A stretch of 64,000 nt of DNA, from contig DIYH01000018.1 of the NCBI GenBank assembly GCA_002435755.1, forward strand, positions 1 through 64,000, written 5' to 3'. Shown piece after piece: positions 1 to 8,118 of the stretch (positions are counted from its first letter, which is position 1; each line of letters opens with the position of its first letter). Below the pieces are notes generated by a model. That model searched no databases, had not been told where the DNA came from, and worked only from the letters and a program-made list of their open reading frames with translations. This DNA is from Flammeovirgaceae bacterium UBA6059. Its GTDB lineage: Bacteria; Bacteroidota; Bacteroidia; Cytophagales; Cyclobacteriaceae. The translations under genes and the position numbers were made by a program.

Positions 1-9
1 GCTCTCTCC

Positions 10-83
10 GGGGGATTAGCTCAGTTGGCTAGAGCGCTACACTGGCAGTGTAGAGGTCACCGGTTCGAATCCGGTATTCTCCA
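10..83 (+). tRNA. tRNA-Ala (anticodon GGC)
   Basis: A complete cloverleaf can be folded by eye. The acceptor stem is 10-16 paired with 76-82, the D arm starts at 19, the anticodon stem is 37-41/49-53 and the T arm is 59-63/71-75 around a TTCGAAT loop. The anticodon loop CTGGCAG places GGC at 44-46, which reads the Ala codon GCC. The third acceptor pair is G3:U70, the classic alanine identity element, which supports the call. The discriminator base is A83 and it is followed by CAG, so CCA is not encoded. Confidence 0.97.
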
Positions 84-89
84 CAGTTT

Positions 90-113
90 AGGCCGACAAT
101 TGTCGGCCTTTTT
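90..113 (+). terminator. Intrinsic terminator after tRNA-Ala
   Basis: A perfect palindrome GGCCGACAATTGTCGGCC at 91-108 is flanked by an A/T pair and followed by five T residues (109-113). It starts 7 bases after the tRNA end, so it most likely ends the tRNA transcript. Confidence 0.85.
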
Positions 114-172
114 CATAATCTCAGATTCTGCGGCTGGTTCATCAATAAAGGCAATAAATCAACTGACATATC

Positions 173-829
173 ATGAGTGATGTAATTCAGGAACTAAAAG
201 GTTTTCTAAAGAAAGAGAAGTTCACCAGCTCAGAATGGGAAAGAAGAGGACTAAATCCATCATCTCCTGAACAGTGTCACAAAATGGCTGATCTTATAAA
301 TAAATGCTGTGAGCGACTAATAGTACACTGTGCCAATAATAAAGCGACTTCTATCCTCAAAAAGGAACTTAAAGCTGGGATTGCATCATTTAATAAGTCG
401 GAATACGATACGGAGGAAAAAGAATTCATAGGTCATCACTTCCTTGAATTAGGCGGTATTGTAGATATCGACTTTAATGATGACTTGGATAAGTGGCTAT
501 ATGGTTCTTTTATGAATGGCATACTGAAGCTAACTTCAGCCCTTAAAGGGAAGATTAAAAAAGTTGAGCCCCTTTCTCAAAACTGTACCAATTGTGAAGT
601 CAAACTTGAGACGTTTGTTACTAAGCGACAAGCTGGGATAACGAATTACCCATTTTATATTGTCAGATGTAATGCTTGCGGTGAATATAACATGATTGAT
701 CATGGTCCAAATGTTCACAGTATAAGATTCGGAGAATATGAACTTGTAGATCAACTTCCGAATAGTGAATACAATGAAGAACAGGCTAGAATCCGGCTGG
801 AACAATTAAAGCACTGGAGGAAGCATTAG
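173..829 (+). CDS. Hypothetical protein, DUF4844-like N-terminus with C-terminal zinc-ribbon-like Cys pairs
   Basis: A 218-residue soluble protein with no signal peptide or membrane segment. The first ~110 residues (helical, with KEKF, EWERRGL and DTEEKEF patches) resemble from memory the Bacteroidota family DUF4844; this is a tentative match. The C-terminal part has CTNC and CNAC about 30 residues apart, a spacing that could bind one zinc. Its function is not known. It stands alone on the plus strand, just after the tRNA-Ala terminator and convergent with the NlpC gene. Start is the ATG at 173; no clear promoter was seen. Confidence 0.6.
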   Translation: MSDVIQELKGFLKKEKFTSSEWERRGLNPSSPEQCHKMADLINKCCERLIVHCANNKATSILKKELKAGIASFNKSEYDTEEKEFIGHHFLELGGIVDIDFNDDLDKWLYGSFMNGILKLTSALKGKIKKVEPLSQNCTNCEVKLETFVTKRQAGITNYPFYIVRCNACGEYNMIDHGPNVHSIRFGEYELVDQLPNSEYNEEQARIRLEQLKHWRKH

Positions 830-958
830 TCTAGAAACAACCTTGAATTACTAAGCCAACTTAGAAAGGTTCAGAGGCCTGTACTTTTAATTGAAGGGTT
901 TCGGTTCGATGCAGCATTCTCAGGCAAAAAAGGTTGGCCTAGGTTGATCTTTTTTGTT

Positions 959-1429
959 TTACAGCACCCTTCTCGCCTGAATAAAAATCTTCTGATAGTA
1001 ATCTGACATCAGGTTGGCTTCTACTACGCCTAATTTGGTAGAGGCATGGATAAAGCGCACATCATCCTTTCCTCGCACATCAGTCACCATGCCCACATGT
1101 GTCACTTTTCGCCTCCTCTTGCCAGCCGCAAAAAAGACTAAGTCTCCTTTCTTGAGCTTATTGACAGATACTTTCTCCCCGGTCTTTGACTGTTCCTTTG
1201 AAGTTCGTGGGATAGGCATATCTATAGCCTCGAAACTTCTCATGAGTAAACCCGAGCAATCCATCCCCGCTCGGGAAGTGCCTCCATATTGATATTTCAC
1301 CCCAGTATAGGATCGGGCAGTTCTCACCAAGACATCTGCAGGATCTACCATCGCCTTGCGGCTCGACTTGCATGAAACAACCAACAAGGCAAGCACAACA
1401 ATGAATAGGCTTAAATACGATCTCTGCAT
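959..1429 (-). CDS. NlpC/P60 family lipoprotein (peptidoglycan endopeptidase)
   Basis: A 156-residue protein with a lipoprotein signal peptide ending in LVVSC (Cys20 acylated) and one NlpC/P60 papain-like domain. The catalytic cysteine is Cys58 in DCSGL, the histidine is His111 in HVGM, and His128 in FIHAS is the usual third polar residue, so the enzyme looks active. The family cuts D-gamma-Glu-diaminopimelate bonds in cell-wall peptides. As a lipoprotein it should be anchored to the outer membrane facing the periplasm. It is a single-domain, stand-alone gene, divergent from asnB. Confidence 0.9.
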   Translation of the reverse strand: MQRSYLSLFIVVLALLVVSCKSSRKAMVDPADVLVRTARSYTGVKYQYGGTSRAGMDCSGLLMRSFEAIDMPIPRTSKEQSKTGEKVSVNKLKKGDLVFFAAGKRRRKVTHVGMVTDVRGKDDVRFIHASTKLGVVEANLMSDYYQKIFIQARRVL

Positions 1430-1462
1430 AGAATAAAATTAGACTGAGTTCAATCAATCAAC

Positions 1463-1606
1463 AATCCAAAATCAAACCAAATTATCATGCCGAAATTCAT
1501 CGAGGTATCTTATTAATTTGACTGACCATATAGTTCAAGTAACAATATCTCTTAATCATAAGATTTCTCCTTTGGTCGAAAAGACAATTTGGTTTGATTT
1601 TGGATT
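1463..1606. repeat. 144-bp nested inverted repeat between the NlpC gene and asnB
   Basis: The arms at 1463-1483 and 1586-1606 are exact 21-bp reverse complements; the left arm contains AATCAAACCAAAT. A second, 7-bp pair (ATCTTAT 1507-1513, ATAAGAT 1558-1564) lies nearly symmetrically inside, 23 and 21 bases from the outer arms. No target-site duplication is visible. It fills most of the 252-bp divergent spacer, so it could be a structured RNA, a pair of distant operators or an old miniature element. Confidence 0.75.
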
Positions 1607-1681
1607 CACATCAGGGTAAAAACTCCGATAGGTCTTCGCAAATCACTATCATATCATTAAAATAGCTGCAAAGATCAGACT

Positions 1682-3562
1682 ATGTGCGGGATCACCGGAG
1701 TTATGGCATTCAATGAGATCGGAAGGATACATCTGATCCATCTCTCCAATGCCACCTCTAGGCTACAACACCGCGGGCCTGACTTTCAAAACACAGTACT
1801 GTTTCATAACGTCGGTTTAGGGCATACCCGTCTATCGATCATCGATACAAGTGCAGAATCCAATCAGCCATTTACTGATGATTCCTGTAAGTACCACCTC
1901 GTCTTCAACGGTGAGATTTATAACTATCTCGAAATCCGTAAGCAGTTGAAGCAGCTAGGACATCAATTCCGGACTTCTGGTGATACTGAGGTTTTGATCA
2001 AAGCGTTCATCCAGTGGGATAAAGACTGCCTTGAGAAACTCAATGGCTTTTTTGCTTTCGCCATTTACGATAATGAGAAGGAGGAAGTATTCATCGCCAG
2101 GGATCGATTGGGCATTAAGCCCTTGCTCTATTTCCAGGATGAAGATAAGTTCATCTTTGGCTCTGAACTCAAGGCCGTTTTGGCCTATGGTATCCCAAAA
2201 ACCATCGATCAAACTGCTTTATTCACCTACCTGCAGCTCAACTATACACCAGCACCTTTGACGATGATCGAAGGTGTCAAAAAGCTTGCCCCTGGACATT
2301 ACATTCGGGTACGAAAAGGGGATGTCAACATCTCAAGATACTACACACTACCCTCTCCTACCGGAACAATCAACAATTACGAGCAAGCCAAAACCGAGCT
2401 CTTTTCACTGCTCGAGGAAAGTGTAAAAACAAGACTTGTATCTGATGTTCCCATTGGATCGTTCCTCAGTGGAGGAATCGATTCGTCGATCATTGCTGGG
2501 TTGGCTAGTCGGCATAAATCGGACCTCAACACCTTCTCTATTGGCTTTAAGGATCAGCCCTATTTTGATGAGACTTCCTATGCCCAATTAGTTGCGGATC
2601 ACTATGGTACTGAGCATCACGTATTCTCGATTACCTCCAATGAAATGCTCTCGGCAGTTGATGACATACTCAATGCCATTGATGAGCCTTTTGCGGACTC
2701 TTCGGCCATCCCGGTTCACATTCTCTGTAAGGAGACCAAGGAGTTGTCAACCGTGGCATTATCCGGTGATGGTGCTGACGAGATCTTCTCGGGGTACAAT
2801 AAGCACGCTGCGTGGATCAGGTCGTTGAGTTCCAACCCAACGAATGGTCTGATTTCTGCGCTACTGCCCATATGGAAGGTAATGCCAAAGTCAAGGTCTG
2901 GGACGCTCGGCAATCTCTTTAGGCAATTAGAGCGATTCGGCACTGGCTTGAAGTTCAATCCAAAAGAGCGCTATTGGCGATGGGCATCCATAACTGATGC
3001 TAGCACAGTCTCAAACTGGCTGGCACTTCAGTTGGAGAATGAGAACCGTTTCCATGAAATAAAGAATGTCTATCTATCGGCCCTCGATCAGCCGGACATT
3101 GGGCATTTCTTACATACGGACGCTCGACTTGTCCTCCCCAATGATATGCTGACTAAAGTCGACATGATGTCTATGGCCAACAGCCTCGAAGTGCGCGTGC
3201 CGTTCCTTGATCATCGGGTCGTCGATTTCGCATTTCAACTCTCCGACGATTTTAAGATCAATGGAAACATGCGCAAGCGTATTCTTCAAGATACATTTAG
3301 AGATTTCCTACCGGAAAAACTATACAAGCGTCCCAAGAAAGGATTCGAAGTACCGCTACTGTCGTGGCTAAGAAATGACCTCAATGCTACCGTCAGCAAA
3401 GCATTATTCGATAAGGAGTTTCTTGAAGAACAAGGTCTTTTCAATCCAAGTGCCATCATGCAATTGGGCAAAAAAATAAAATCCCACAACCCGGGCGATA
3501 GTCACGCTCAGGTGTGGGCGTTATTTGTTTTTCAGCACTGGTATCGAAGAGTAATAGCCTGA
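1682..3562 (+). CDS. asnB: Asparagine synthase (glutamine-hydrolysing)
   Basis: A 626-residue class II amidotransferase making asparagine from aspartate, glutamine and ATP. It opens with MCGITG, so Cys2 becomes the N-terminal nucleophile of the glutaminase domain (to about residue 210, with HTRLSI and FNGEIYN motifs). The synthetase domain has the PP-loop SGGIDSS at about 263-269 and SGDGADEIFSGY. Length is normal for AsnB. The stop is 2 bases from the convergent dps stop. AsnB homologues also occur in polysaccharide clusters, but no such cluster is adjacent, so a biosynthetic role is likely. Confidence 0.93.
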   Translation: MCGITGVMAFNEIGRIHLIHLSNATSRLQHRGPDFQNTVLFHNVGLGHTRLSIIDTSAESNQPFTDDSCKYHLVFNGEIYNYLEIRKQLKQLGHQFRTSGDTEVLIKAFIQWDKDCLEKLNGFFAFAIYDNEKEEVFIARDRLGIKPLLYFQDEDKFIFGSELKAVLAYGIPKTIDQTALFTYLQLNYTPAPLTMIEGVKKLAPGHYIRVRKGDVNISRYYTLPSPTGTINNYEQAKTELFSLLEESVKTRLVSDVPIGSFLSGGIDSSIIAGLASRHKSDLNTFSIGFKDQPYFDETSYAQLVADHYGTEHHVFSITSNEMLSAVDDILNAIDEPFADSSAIPVHILCKETKELSTVALSGDGADEIFSGYNKHAAWIRSLSSNPTNGLISALLPIWKVMPKSRSGTLGNLFRQLERFGTGLKFNPKERYWRWASITDASTVSNWLALQLENENRFHEIKNVYLSALDQPDIGHFLHTDARLVLPNDMLTKVDMMSMANSLEVRVPFLDHRVVDFAFQLSDDFKINGNMRKRILQDTFRDFLPEKLYKRPKKGFEVPLLSWLRNDLNATVSKALFDKEFLEEQGLFNPSAIMQLGKKIKSHNPGDSHAQVWALFVFQHWYRRVIA

Positions 3563-3564
3563 CT

Positions 3565-3999
3565 CTACTTCAACCACGCATTGTACATCCACAGTGTTTT
3601 CTCCTGCTCGTCGATGAAGTCAGACATTAAATCCTCAGTGCCGTCATCTCCTGCTGACGAAGCTTCTTCTTTAATCTCTTTCTCCAGATTGATCAAGTGT
3701 GAAAGTGTAGCACTTATTGACTTGACAGCCGACTCACCATTATGTACGTTTTTCACAACATCCACTTGAGTCTGATCTAGATAATCTTGAAAAGAATGGA
3801 GCGGTGTACCTCCTATTGTTAAAATGCGCTCTGCGACCTCATCTACCTTTACAGCAGCGTCCGTGTACAGTTCTTCAAATTTCGCATGTAATTCGAAGAA
3901 ATTGCGACCTTGAATATTCCAATGAAACCCTCTAAGATTTTGATAAAAAATCTGATAGTCGCTTAAAAGTGTATTTAATTTTTCTGCTAAGTGTGACAT
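3565..3999 (-). CDS. dps: Dps-type ferritin-like DNA protection protein
   Basis: A 144-residue four-helix protein of the Dps family. These form dodecamers that oxidise and store iron using hydrogen peroxide, protecting DNA in stationary phase. The intersubunit ferroxidase residues are visible: His26 in FHWN, His38, Asp53 and Glu57 in VDEVAERI. The N-terminus is short, without the Lys-rich DNA-binding tail of E. coli Dps, so direct DNA binding is uncertain. It stands alone between asnB and the methyltransferase gene. Confidence 0.92.
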   Translation of the reverse strand: MSHLAEKLNTLLSDYQIFYQNLRGFHWNIQGRNFFELHAKFEELYTDAAVKVDEVAERILTIGGTPLHSFQDYLDQTQVDVVKNVHNGESAVKSISATLSHLINLEKEIKEEASSAGDDGTEDLMSDFIDEQEKTLWMYNAWLK

Positions 4000-4086
4000 C
4001 TTCTTTTTTCTTTAATAAACGTCCACCGCAGCTATTTGTGCCGTTTTGGCAATGAGTATTAGTTATACCCCAATAAGTTAATTATA

Positions 4087-4860
4087 TCATTTGGTCAGGA
4101 TGCAGAAGAGATCTAGGTTCTCTTCATTCTGATCCCTCAAGAGATAATCCTCATGGGTGATACTTGCCACCAAAGTGTCATTGGTCTTCTCTAATGAATT
4201 ACGGTTCAAACGATTCAGGATGTCATAAGGTACACGAAGAACTGGTGCTGGCAAGCGATACTGCAAGTTGAAGATATCCCATCGGGTGATCTTTTGAACA
4301 GATGCCCGGTTGCGATTATGGTACTCCATGATCTTGTCATTCCCAGCAATTCCCTTCATGTCCACATCCGAGAAGTAGTTTTGCGCAAGCTTCTTTAGCT
4401 CATCAGCAGTATACTCTCGCTCATGCCAGGGATTTCTGGTAAGGGTCATTTTAATGTTTGGAGTGCTCAATATGGCTCGGCCTCCAGGCTTAAGCACGCG
4501 CTGAATCTCTTGAAGATAGAGCTTGTCATCTTTGATATGCTCGATCACCTGGAAGGAAACTATAGTGTCGTAAGTGTTATCAGCAATATCTGAGAAAGGC
4601 GGAAATACCGCCTGTTTAAATGTCGCATTAGGGTACTTGGCAGTCAGCTTGTCAATGACCTCCTGAATTTTGTCCAAGCCAGTGAAATCCTCGGCTTGCT
4701 CCATGAGTAGCTCCACACCACGACCTTCTCCACAACCCAACTCCAAGACGCTCCCTTTGATATAGTGCAACACCGCCACATAGGCCTTCAATAGGCGCTG
4801 GTGGATCGGGTTGTCTGATGTGATCTGATCAGAAGCTATTTCAGTGGTATATACCGCCAT
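4087..4860 (-). CDS. Class I SAM-dependent methyltransferase
   Basis: A 257-residue soluble protein with a Rossmann-type methyltransferase domain. Motif I is VLELGCGEG at residues 38-46, the post-I acidic residue is in FTGLDK, and the IVSFQVIEHI and LKPGGRAILSTPN segments are typical of the Methyltransf_11/UbiE-like group. The substrate cannot be read from the sequence; similar proteins act on quinones, lipids or sugars. A TAnnTTTG box (4875-4882 on this strand) lies 14 bases before the ATG. Confidence 0.85.
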   Translation of the reverse strand: MAVYTTEIASDQITSDNPIHQRLLKAYVAVLHYIKGSVLELGCGEGRGVELLMEQAEDFTGLDKIQEVIDKLTAKYPNATFKQAVFPPFSDIADNTYDTIVSFQVIEHIKDDKLYLQEIQRVLKPGGRAILSTPNIKMTLTRNPWHEREYTADELKKLAQNYFSDVDMKGIAGNDKIMEYHNRNRASVQKITRWDIFNLQYRLPAPVLRVPYDILNRLNRNSLEKTNDTLVASITHEDYLLRDQNEENLDLFCILTK

Positions 4861-4874
4861 TTTTAATTTTTCAG

Positions 4875-4882
4875 CAAAAATA
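4875..4882 (-). promoter_or_regulatory. Candidate -7 box for the methyltransferase gene
   Basis: TATTTTTG on the minus strand matches the Bacteroidota -7 consensus TAnnTTTG, 14 bases before the start codon. No TTTG was found at the right distance upstream, so it is weak. Confidence 0.35.
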
Positions 4883-4915
4883 AGCGAAATTGTCGATCAG
4901 CGACTCATCTGAAGC

Positions 4916-6103
4916 ATGATCCGAATTACTCTACTTTTTTTCTGCATAGTCTCGACATCCTCACTGCTTGCAGTAGACCTTACTAAGTTCAATCTCAACT
5001 ATCAGATCAATCCCTACTCAAGCATAGAGGTCCAACTGCATGCGCGAGCTGATCAGGACAGTACCTACCTCGTACATAGGATCATACTTGGTCCTCAGCA
5101 GAAGTTTGACAACCTTGAGCTGCGCTATCTGGCCCAACCTACCCTGGATACCAAAGATCATCGTGATATTACTGCACAAGTGAGTCCAAGGCTAATCAGA
5201 CAGCTCTTTCGTGGGCAGTTGACTGAGGTCGCCATTCCCAATTATGCCCGTGATAGCCTGGTAATACTTGAGGTATATGACAAAAGGGTGGGGATTGCCT
5301 ATTTCTTTGATACACCCGTACTATCCGAGTACAATTTTCCCTTGCCGACATTGATGCTACAATCCGGTTATGATACTCCATTAATATCAAACTACTCGTC
5401 AACCAAAGATACTTTACGGCTATCCGGGCCCAACGAAAATGCTTATGCCTACTACTACAGCTACAAGTTTCCCCCTGCTTCGCCTCCCATGTCCAAGGAA
5501 AAGTTTCAACGGGTTGGCAAGTTTCAGATTGATTCTGTGTTTGACCTATCTAATGGTGAGCTATTTCAGCTGAGCAGGCCTGGCCTTTACTTTTTTCAAA
5601 GCGATTCAAGTTCACTTACAGGCAGGGCACATCTGGTACACGATGCTGCGTTCCCAAGATATCGTGATTTGGAGTCTTTGATAGCATGTACCCGATACAT
5701 TACAACAGCCGATGAGTTCAAAAATCTACAACGAAACCCGAGCAAGCGGACCTTTGATGCGTTATGGCTTGATCTAGCTGGTGATGCCTCCAAAGCCAGA
5801 GCATTGATCCGGCGCTACTATAATCGAATAGAGGAGGCAAACACTTTTTTCACAAGTTATAAGGAAGGGTGGAAAACAGACCAGGGCATCATCTACACAG
5901 TCTATGGCACTCCTGACAAACTAGTGAAGGGTAAAAACTTTCAACAGTGGTATTATGATCGAGATGAATTTACATCTAACATGACCTTTACCTTTGTCAA
6001 GGTAAAAGACCTTTTTAGTAGGGAGCACTATGAACTCTTGCGAAATGAAAAATATGCAGGTATGTGGTTTAGATCAATAGAAAAATGGAGAACAGGAAGG
6101 TAG
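4916..6103 (+). CDS. GWxTD domain-containing secreted protein
   Basis: A 395-residue protein with a signal peptide (hydrophobic residues 4-19) and a C-terminal GWxTD domain; the signature is GWKTD at residues 318-322, followed by GIIYTVYGTPD. The family is common in Bacteroidota and its biochemical role is unknown. The middle part is beta-rich. The last 19 bases overlap the start of rlmB, so the two are probably translated together. Confidence 0.88.
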   Translation: MIRITLLFFCIVSTSSLLAVDLTKFNLNYQINPYSSIEVQLHARADQDSTYLVHRIILGPQQKFDNLELRYLAQPTLDTKDHRDITAQVSPRLIRQLFRGQLTEVAIPNYARDSLVILEVYDKRVGIAYFFDTPVLSEYNFPLPTLMLQSGYDTPLISNYSSTKDTLRLSGPNENAYAYYYSYKFPPASPPMSKEKFQRVGKFQIDSVFDLSNGELFQLSRPGLYFFQSDSSSLTGRAHLVHDAAFPRYRDLESLIACTRYITTADEFKNLQRNPSKRTFDALWLDLAGDASKARALIRRYYNRIEEANTFFTSYKEGWKTDQGIIYTVYGTPDKLVKGKNFQQWYYDRDEFTSNMTFTFVKVKDLFSREHYELLRNEKYAGMWFRSIEKWRTGR

Positions 6104-6852
6104 GCAAGGGCCGGCCCAATACCGCCAACATGGTATACGGTACCAGGGCTATCATAGAGAGCCTTGATGCGGACCGTGAGATCGAGCGGGTATTGATCCA
6201 AAAGGGAATTCAGAATGATCTACTCACTGAGCTTGCCAGAAGTCTGTCTTCACGAGGAATCCCTTTTAACAGGGTACCCCTGGAAAAGCTCAATCGACTT
6301 ACAAAAAAGAATCATCAGGGAGCCATCGCCTTCATCTCTCCGATAGTCTATCAAAACCTTGATAATATCATCACTCAGGCATTCGAGTCTGGTCGTAATC
6401 CACTAGTGCTTGTACTGGATAGGGTCACCGATGTACGCAATTTTGGAGCAATTGCACGTACAGCCGAGTGTGCCGGTGTAGATGCTATAGTTATTCCTGC
6501 TAAGGGAGGTGCCCAAATCAATGCTGATGCCGTCAAAACCTCTGCAGGTGGTCTTAACCACATTCCCGTATGTAGAGAGGACAACCTGAAGCAGGCTATC
6601 GACTATCTAAAGCAAAGTGGGCTGACCATAATAGCATGCACCGAGAAAGCAGACAGAAGTATTTATGAGACAGACTTAACAGAACCTCTAGCGATCTTGA
6701 TGGGGTCTGAAGAAGATGGTATATCTCCAGCCTATCTTGAAAAATCAAGCAGGCAAGTGAACATCCCGATGTTTGGTAAGATTGATAGCCTCAATGTTTC
6801 CGTGTCCTCAGCGGTCATCCTTTACGAAGCAATCCGCCAGCGAACTACATAA
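6085..6852 (+). CDS. rlmB: 23S rRNA (guanosine 2'-O)-methyltransferase, TrmH/RlmB family
   Basis: A 255-residue SPOUT methyltransferase. Residues ~15-90 are the substrate-binding domain (VYGTRAI). The catalytic domain shows the knotted-fold motifs LVLDRVTDVRNFGAIARTAE, ILMGSEEDGIS and SLNVSVSSAVILYEA. The family methylates a guanosine ribose in 23S rRNA (G2251 in E. coli). The chosen ATG lies inside the GWxTD gene; a later ATG at 6130 (VYGTRAI) is possible. It converges on manC and overlaps its 3' end by 8 bases. Confidence 0.92.
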   Translation: MENRKVGKGRPNTANMVYGTRAIIESLDADREIERVLIQKGIQNDLLTELARSLSSRGIPFNRVPLEKLNRLTKKNHQGAIAFISPIVYQNLDNIITQAFESGRNPLVLVLDRVTDVRNFGAIARTAECAGVDAIVIPAKGGAQINADAVKTSAGGLNHIPVCREDNLKQAIDYLKQSGLTIIACTEKADRSIYETDLTEPLAILMGSEEDGISPAYLEKSSRQVNIPMFGKIDSLNVSVSSAVILYEAIRQRTT

Positions 6853-7918
6853 ACTTTTCACCTTTCTTTGATTTTACATCCGCAAAGAACTCTCGAAACT
6901 TCGAGTCCTGGTCCTTCTTGCAGACGATCAGCACATCATCAAAGTCAGCCACCAAGTAGCCATCAAGGTCTTGGAGCACCATGACCTTATCACCAGGCCC
7001 TTTGACGAAGCTGTTCTTGCAATCGTAAAGCAAGGCATTTCCTTCTACCACGTTATTGTCTTCATCTTTATCTCTTACCTCATGCAGAGAAGCCCAAGAG
7101 CCTAAGTCTGACCAAACGAATTCGCCCATGACCATATAGACATTATCGGCTTTCTCCATGATGCCATAGTCAACAGAGATGCTCTTGCTATGCATGTAAG
7201 TCTTATTGACAAAGGCTTGCTCTTGATCTGTATAATAGACGTTATTCCCTTCTTCGAAGAGCTCGCTGATTTCCGGTAGGTTCTCTTCAAATGATTTGAT
7301 GATAGAAGCCACCGACCAAACGAAAATGCCTGCGTTCCAGACGAAATCACCACTCTCGATGAATTTCTTAGCAAGATCAAGCTGTGGCTTTTCTGTGAAC
7401 GTCTTTACCTGCTTGACAGGGGCATCATCATTATTGAGGTATTGAATGTACCCATACCCGGTCTCAGGGCGGTTAGGTTTAATACCTATTGTGATCAGCT
7501 TGTCTTCCCTGGCACCCTCCGAAGCAGTATTTACGCTTTCGATAAAAAGATTTTCATTGAATATGGTATGATCAGCCGGTGTTACCACCATGACGGCATT
7601 GGGGTCTTTCTTTCTAATCTTATAGGCCGCATAAGCTATACATGGAGCTGTATTTCTCCGTTCCGGCTCCAGCAATATTTGATCTTTGGACAGCTCTGGT
7701 AGTTGATCTGCCACCAGTTCTCCATATTGCTCATTTGTTACCACAAATACCCTATCAGCCCTCGATACTGACATAAACCGATCATAGGTCATTTGCAACA
7801 ATGTCCGACCAGTACCAAGTACATCGAGAAATTGTTTGGGTTGGGAATTGCGACTGTAAGGCCAAAAGCGGCTACCAATGCCGCCTGCCATTATTACTAT
7901 ATATCTGTCTTTTTCCAT
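6845..7918 (-). CDS. manC: Mannose-1-phosphate guanylyltransferase
   Basis: A 357-residue nucleotidyltransferase that makes GDP-mannose from GTP and mannose-1-phosphate for polysaccharide or glycoprotein synthesis. The signature AGGIGSRFWP is at residues 11-20, followed by QPKQFLD, TPADH and FTEKP motifs. It lacks the C-terminal phosphomannose isomerase domain of bifunctional ManC, which fits the short Bacteroidota form. The start is the ATG at 7918; the longer frame from TTG 7948 would run into the -7 box at 7946-7953. Confidence 0.92.
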   Translation of the reverse strand: MEKDRYIVIMAGGIGSRFWPYSRNSQPKQFLDVLGTGRTLLQMTYDRFMSVSRADRVFVVTNEQYGELVADQLPELSKDQILLEPERRNTAPCIAYAAYKIRKKDPNAVMVVTPADHTIFNENLFIESVNTASEGAREDKLITIGIKPNRPETGYGYIQYLNNDDAPVKQVKTFTEKPQLDLAKKFIESGDFVWNAGIFVWSVASIIKSFEENLPEISELFEEGNNVYYTDQEQAFVNKTYMHSKSISVDYGIMEKADNVYMVMGEFVWSDLGSWASLHEVRDKDEDNNVVEGNALLYDCKNSFVKGPGDKVMVLQDLDGYLVADFDDVLIVCKKDQDSKFREFFADVKSKKGEKFM

Positions 7919-7945
7919 AGTGTTATTTTCGGTGTTGTAGTGACA

Positions 7946-7953
7946 CAAATATA
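7946..7953 (-). promoter_or_regulatory. Candidate -7 box for manC
   Basis: TATATTTG on the minus strand matches TAnnTTTG, 27 bases upstream of the manC ATG, giving a leader of about 20 nt. No good TTTG was found 19-20 bases further up. It argues against the longer reading frame. Confidence 0.45.
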
Positions 7954-8118
7954 TAATAATTGGTCTCAGACTTTTCGTTGATAATCAAGGGCGATAGAAA
8001 GAAGAAGTGACAACTGAACTTGACCAAAAAAGGCCAAATAGTTATGTCTATTACTATCGAATTTTGCTAAATTCATTAAGTGCTTATTCTGATAAGCCAA
8101 CCCCCACATAAGAAACAT

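Noticed and set aside
10..110. Phage or island attachment site at the tRNA
   Set aside because: No integrase gene and no repeated tRNA 3' end within the window.
1463..1606. Calling the nested repeat a transposon-derived MITE
   Set aside because: No target-site duplication and no second full copy in the window; left as an unexplained repeat.
7919..7948. Longer N-terminus of ManC from TTG at 7948
   Set aside because: It runs through the -7 box TATATTTG; the ATG at 7918 precedes the conserved AGGIGSR motif at the normal distance.
8080..8118. Longer N-terminus of RecQ from GTG at 8080
   Set aside because: The extra residues do not resemble RecQ, and the ATG at 8119 gives the normal family start.
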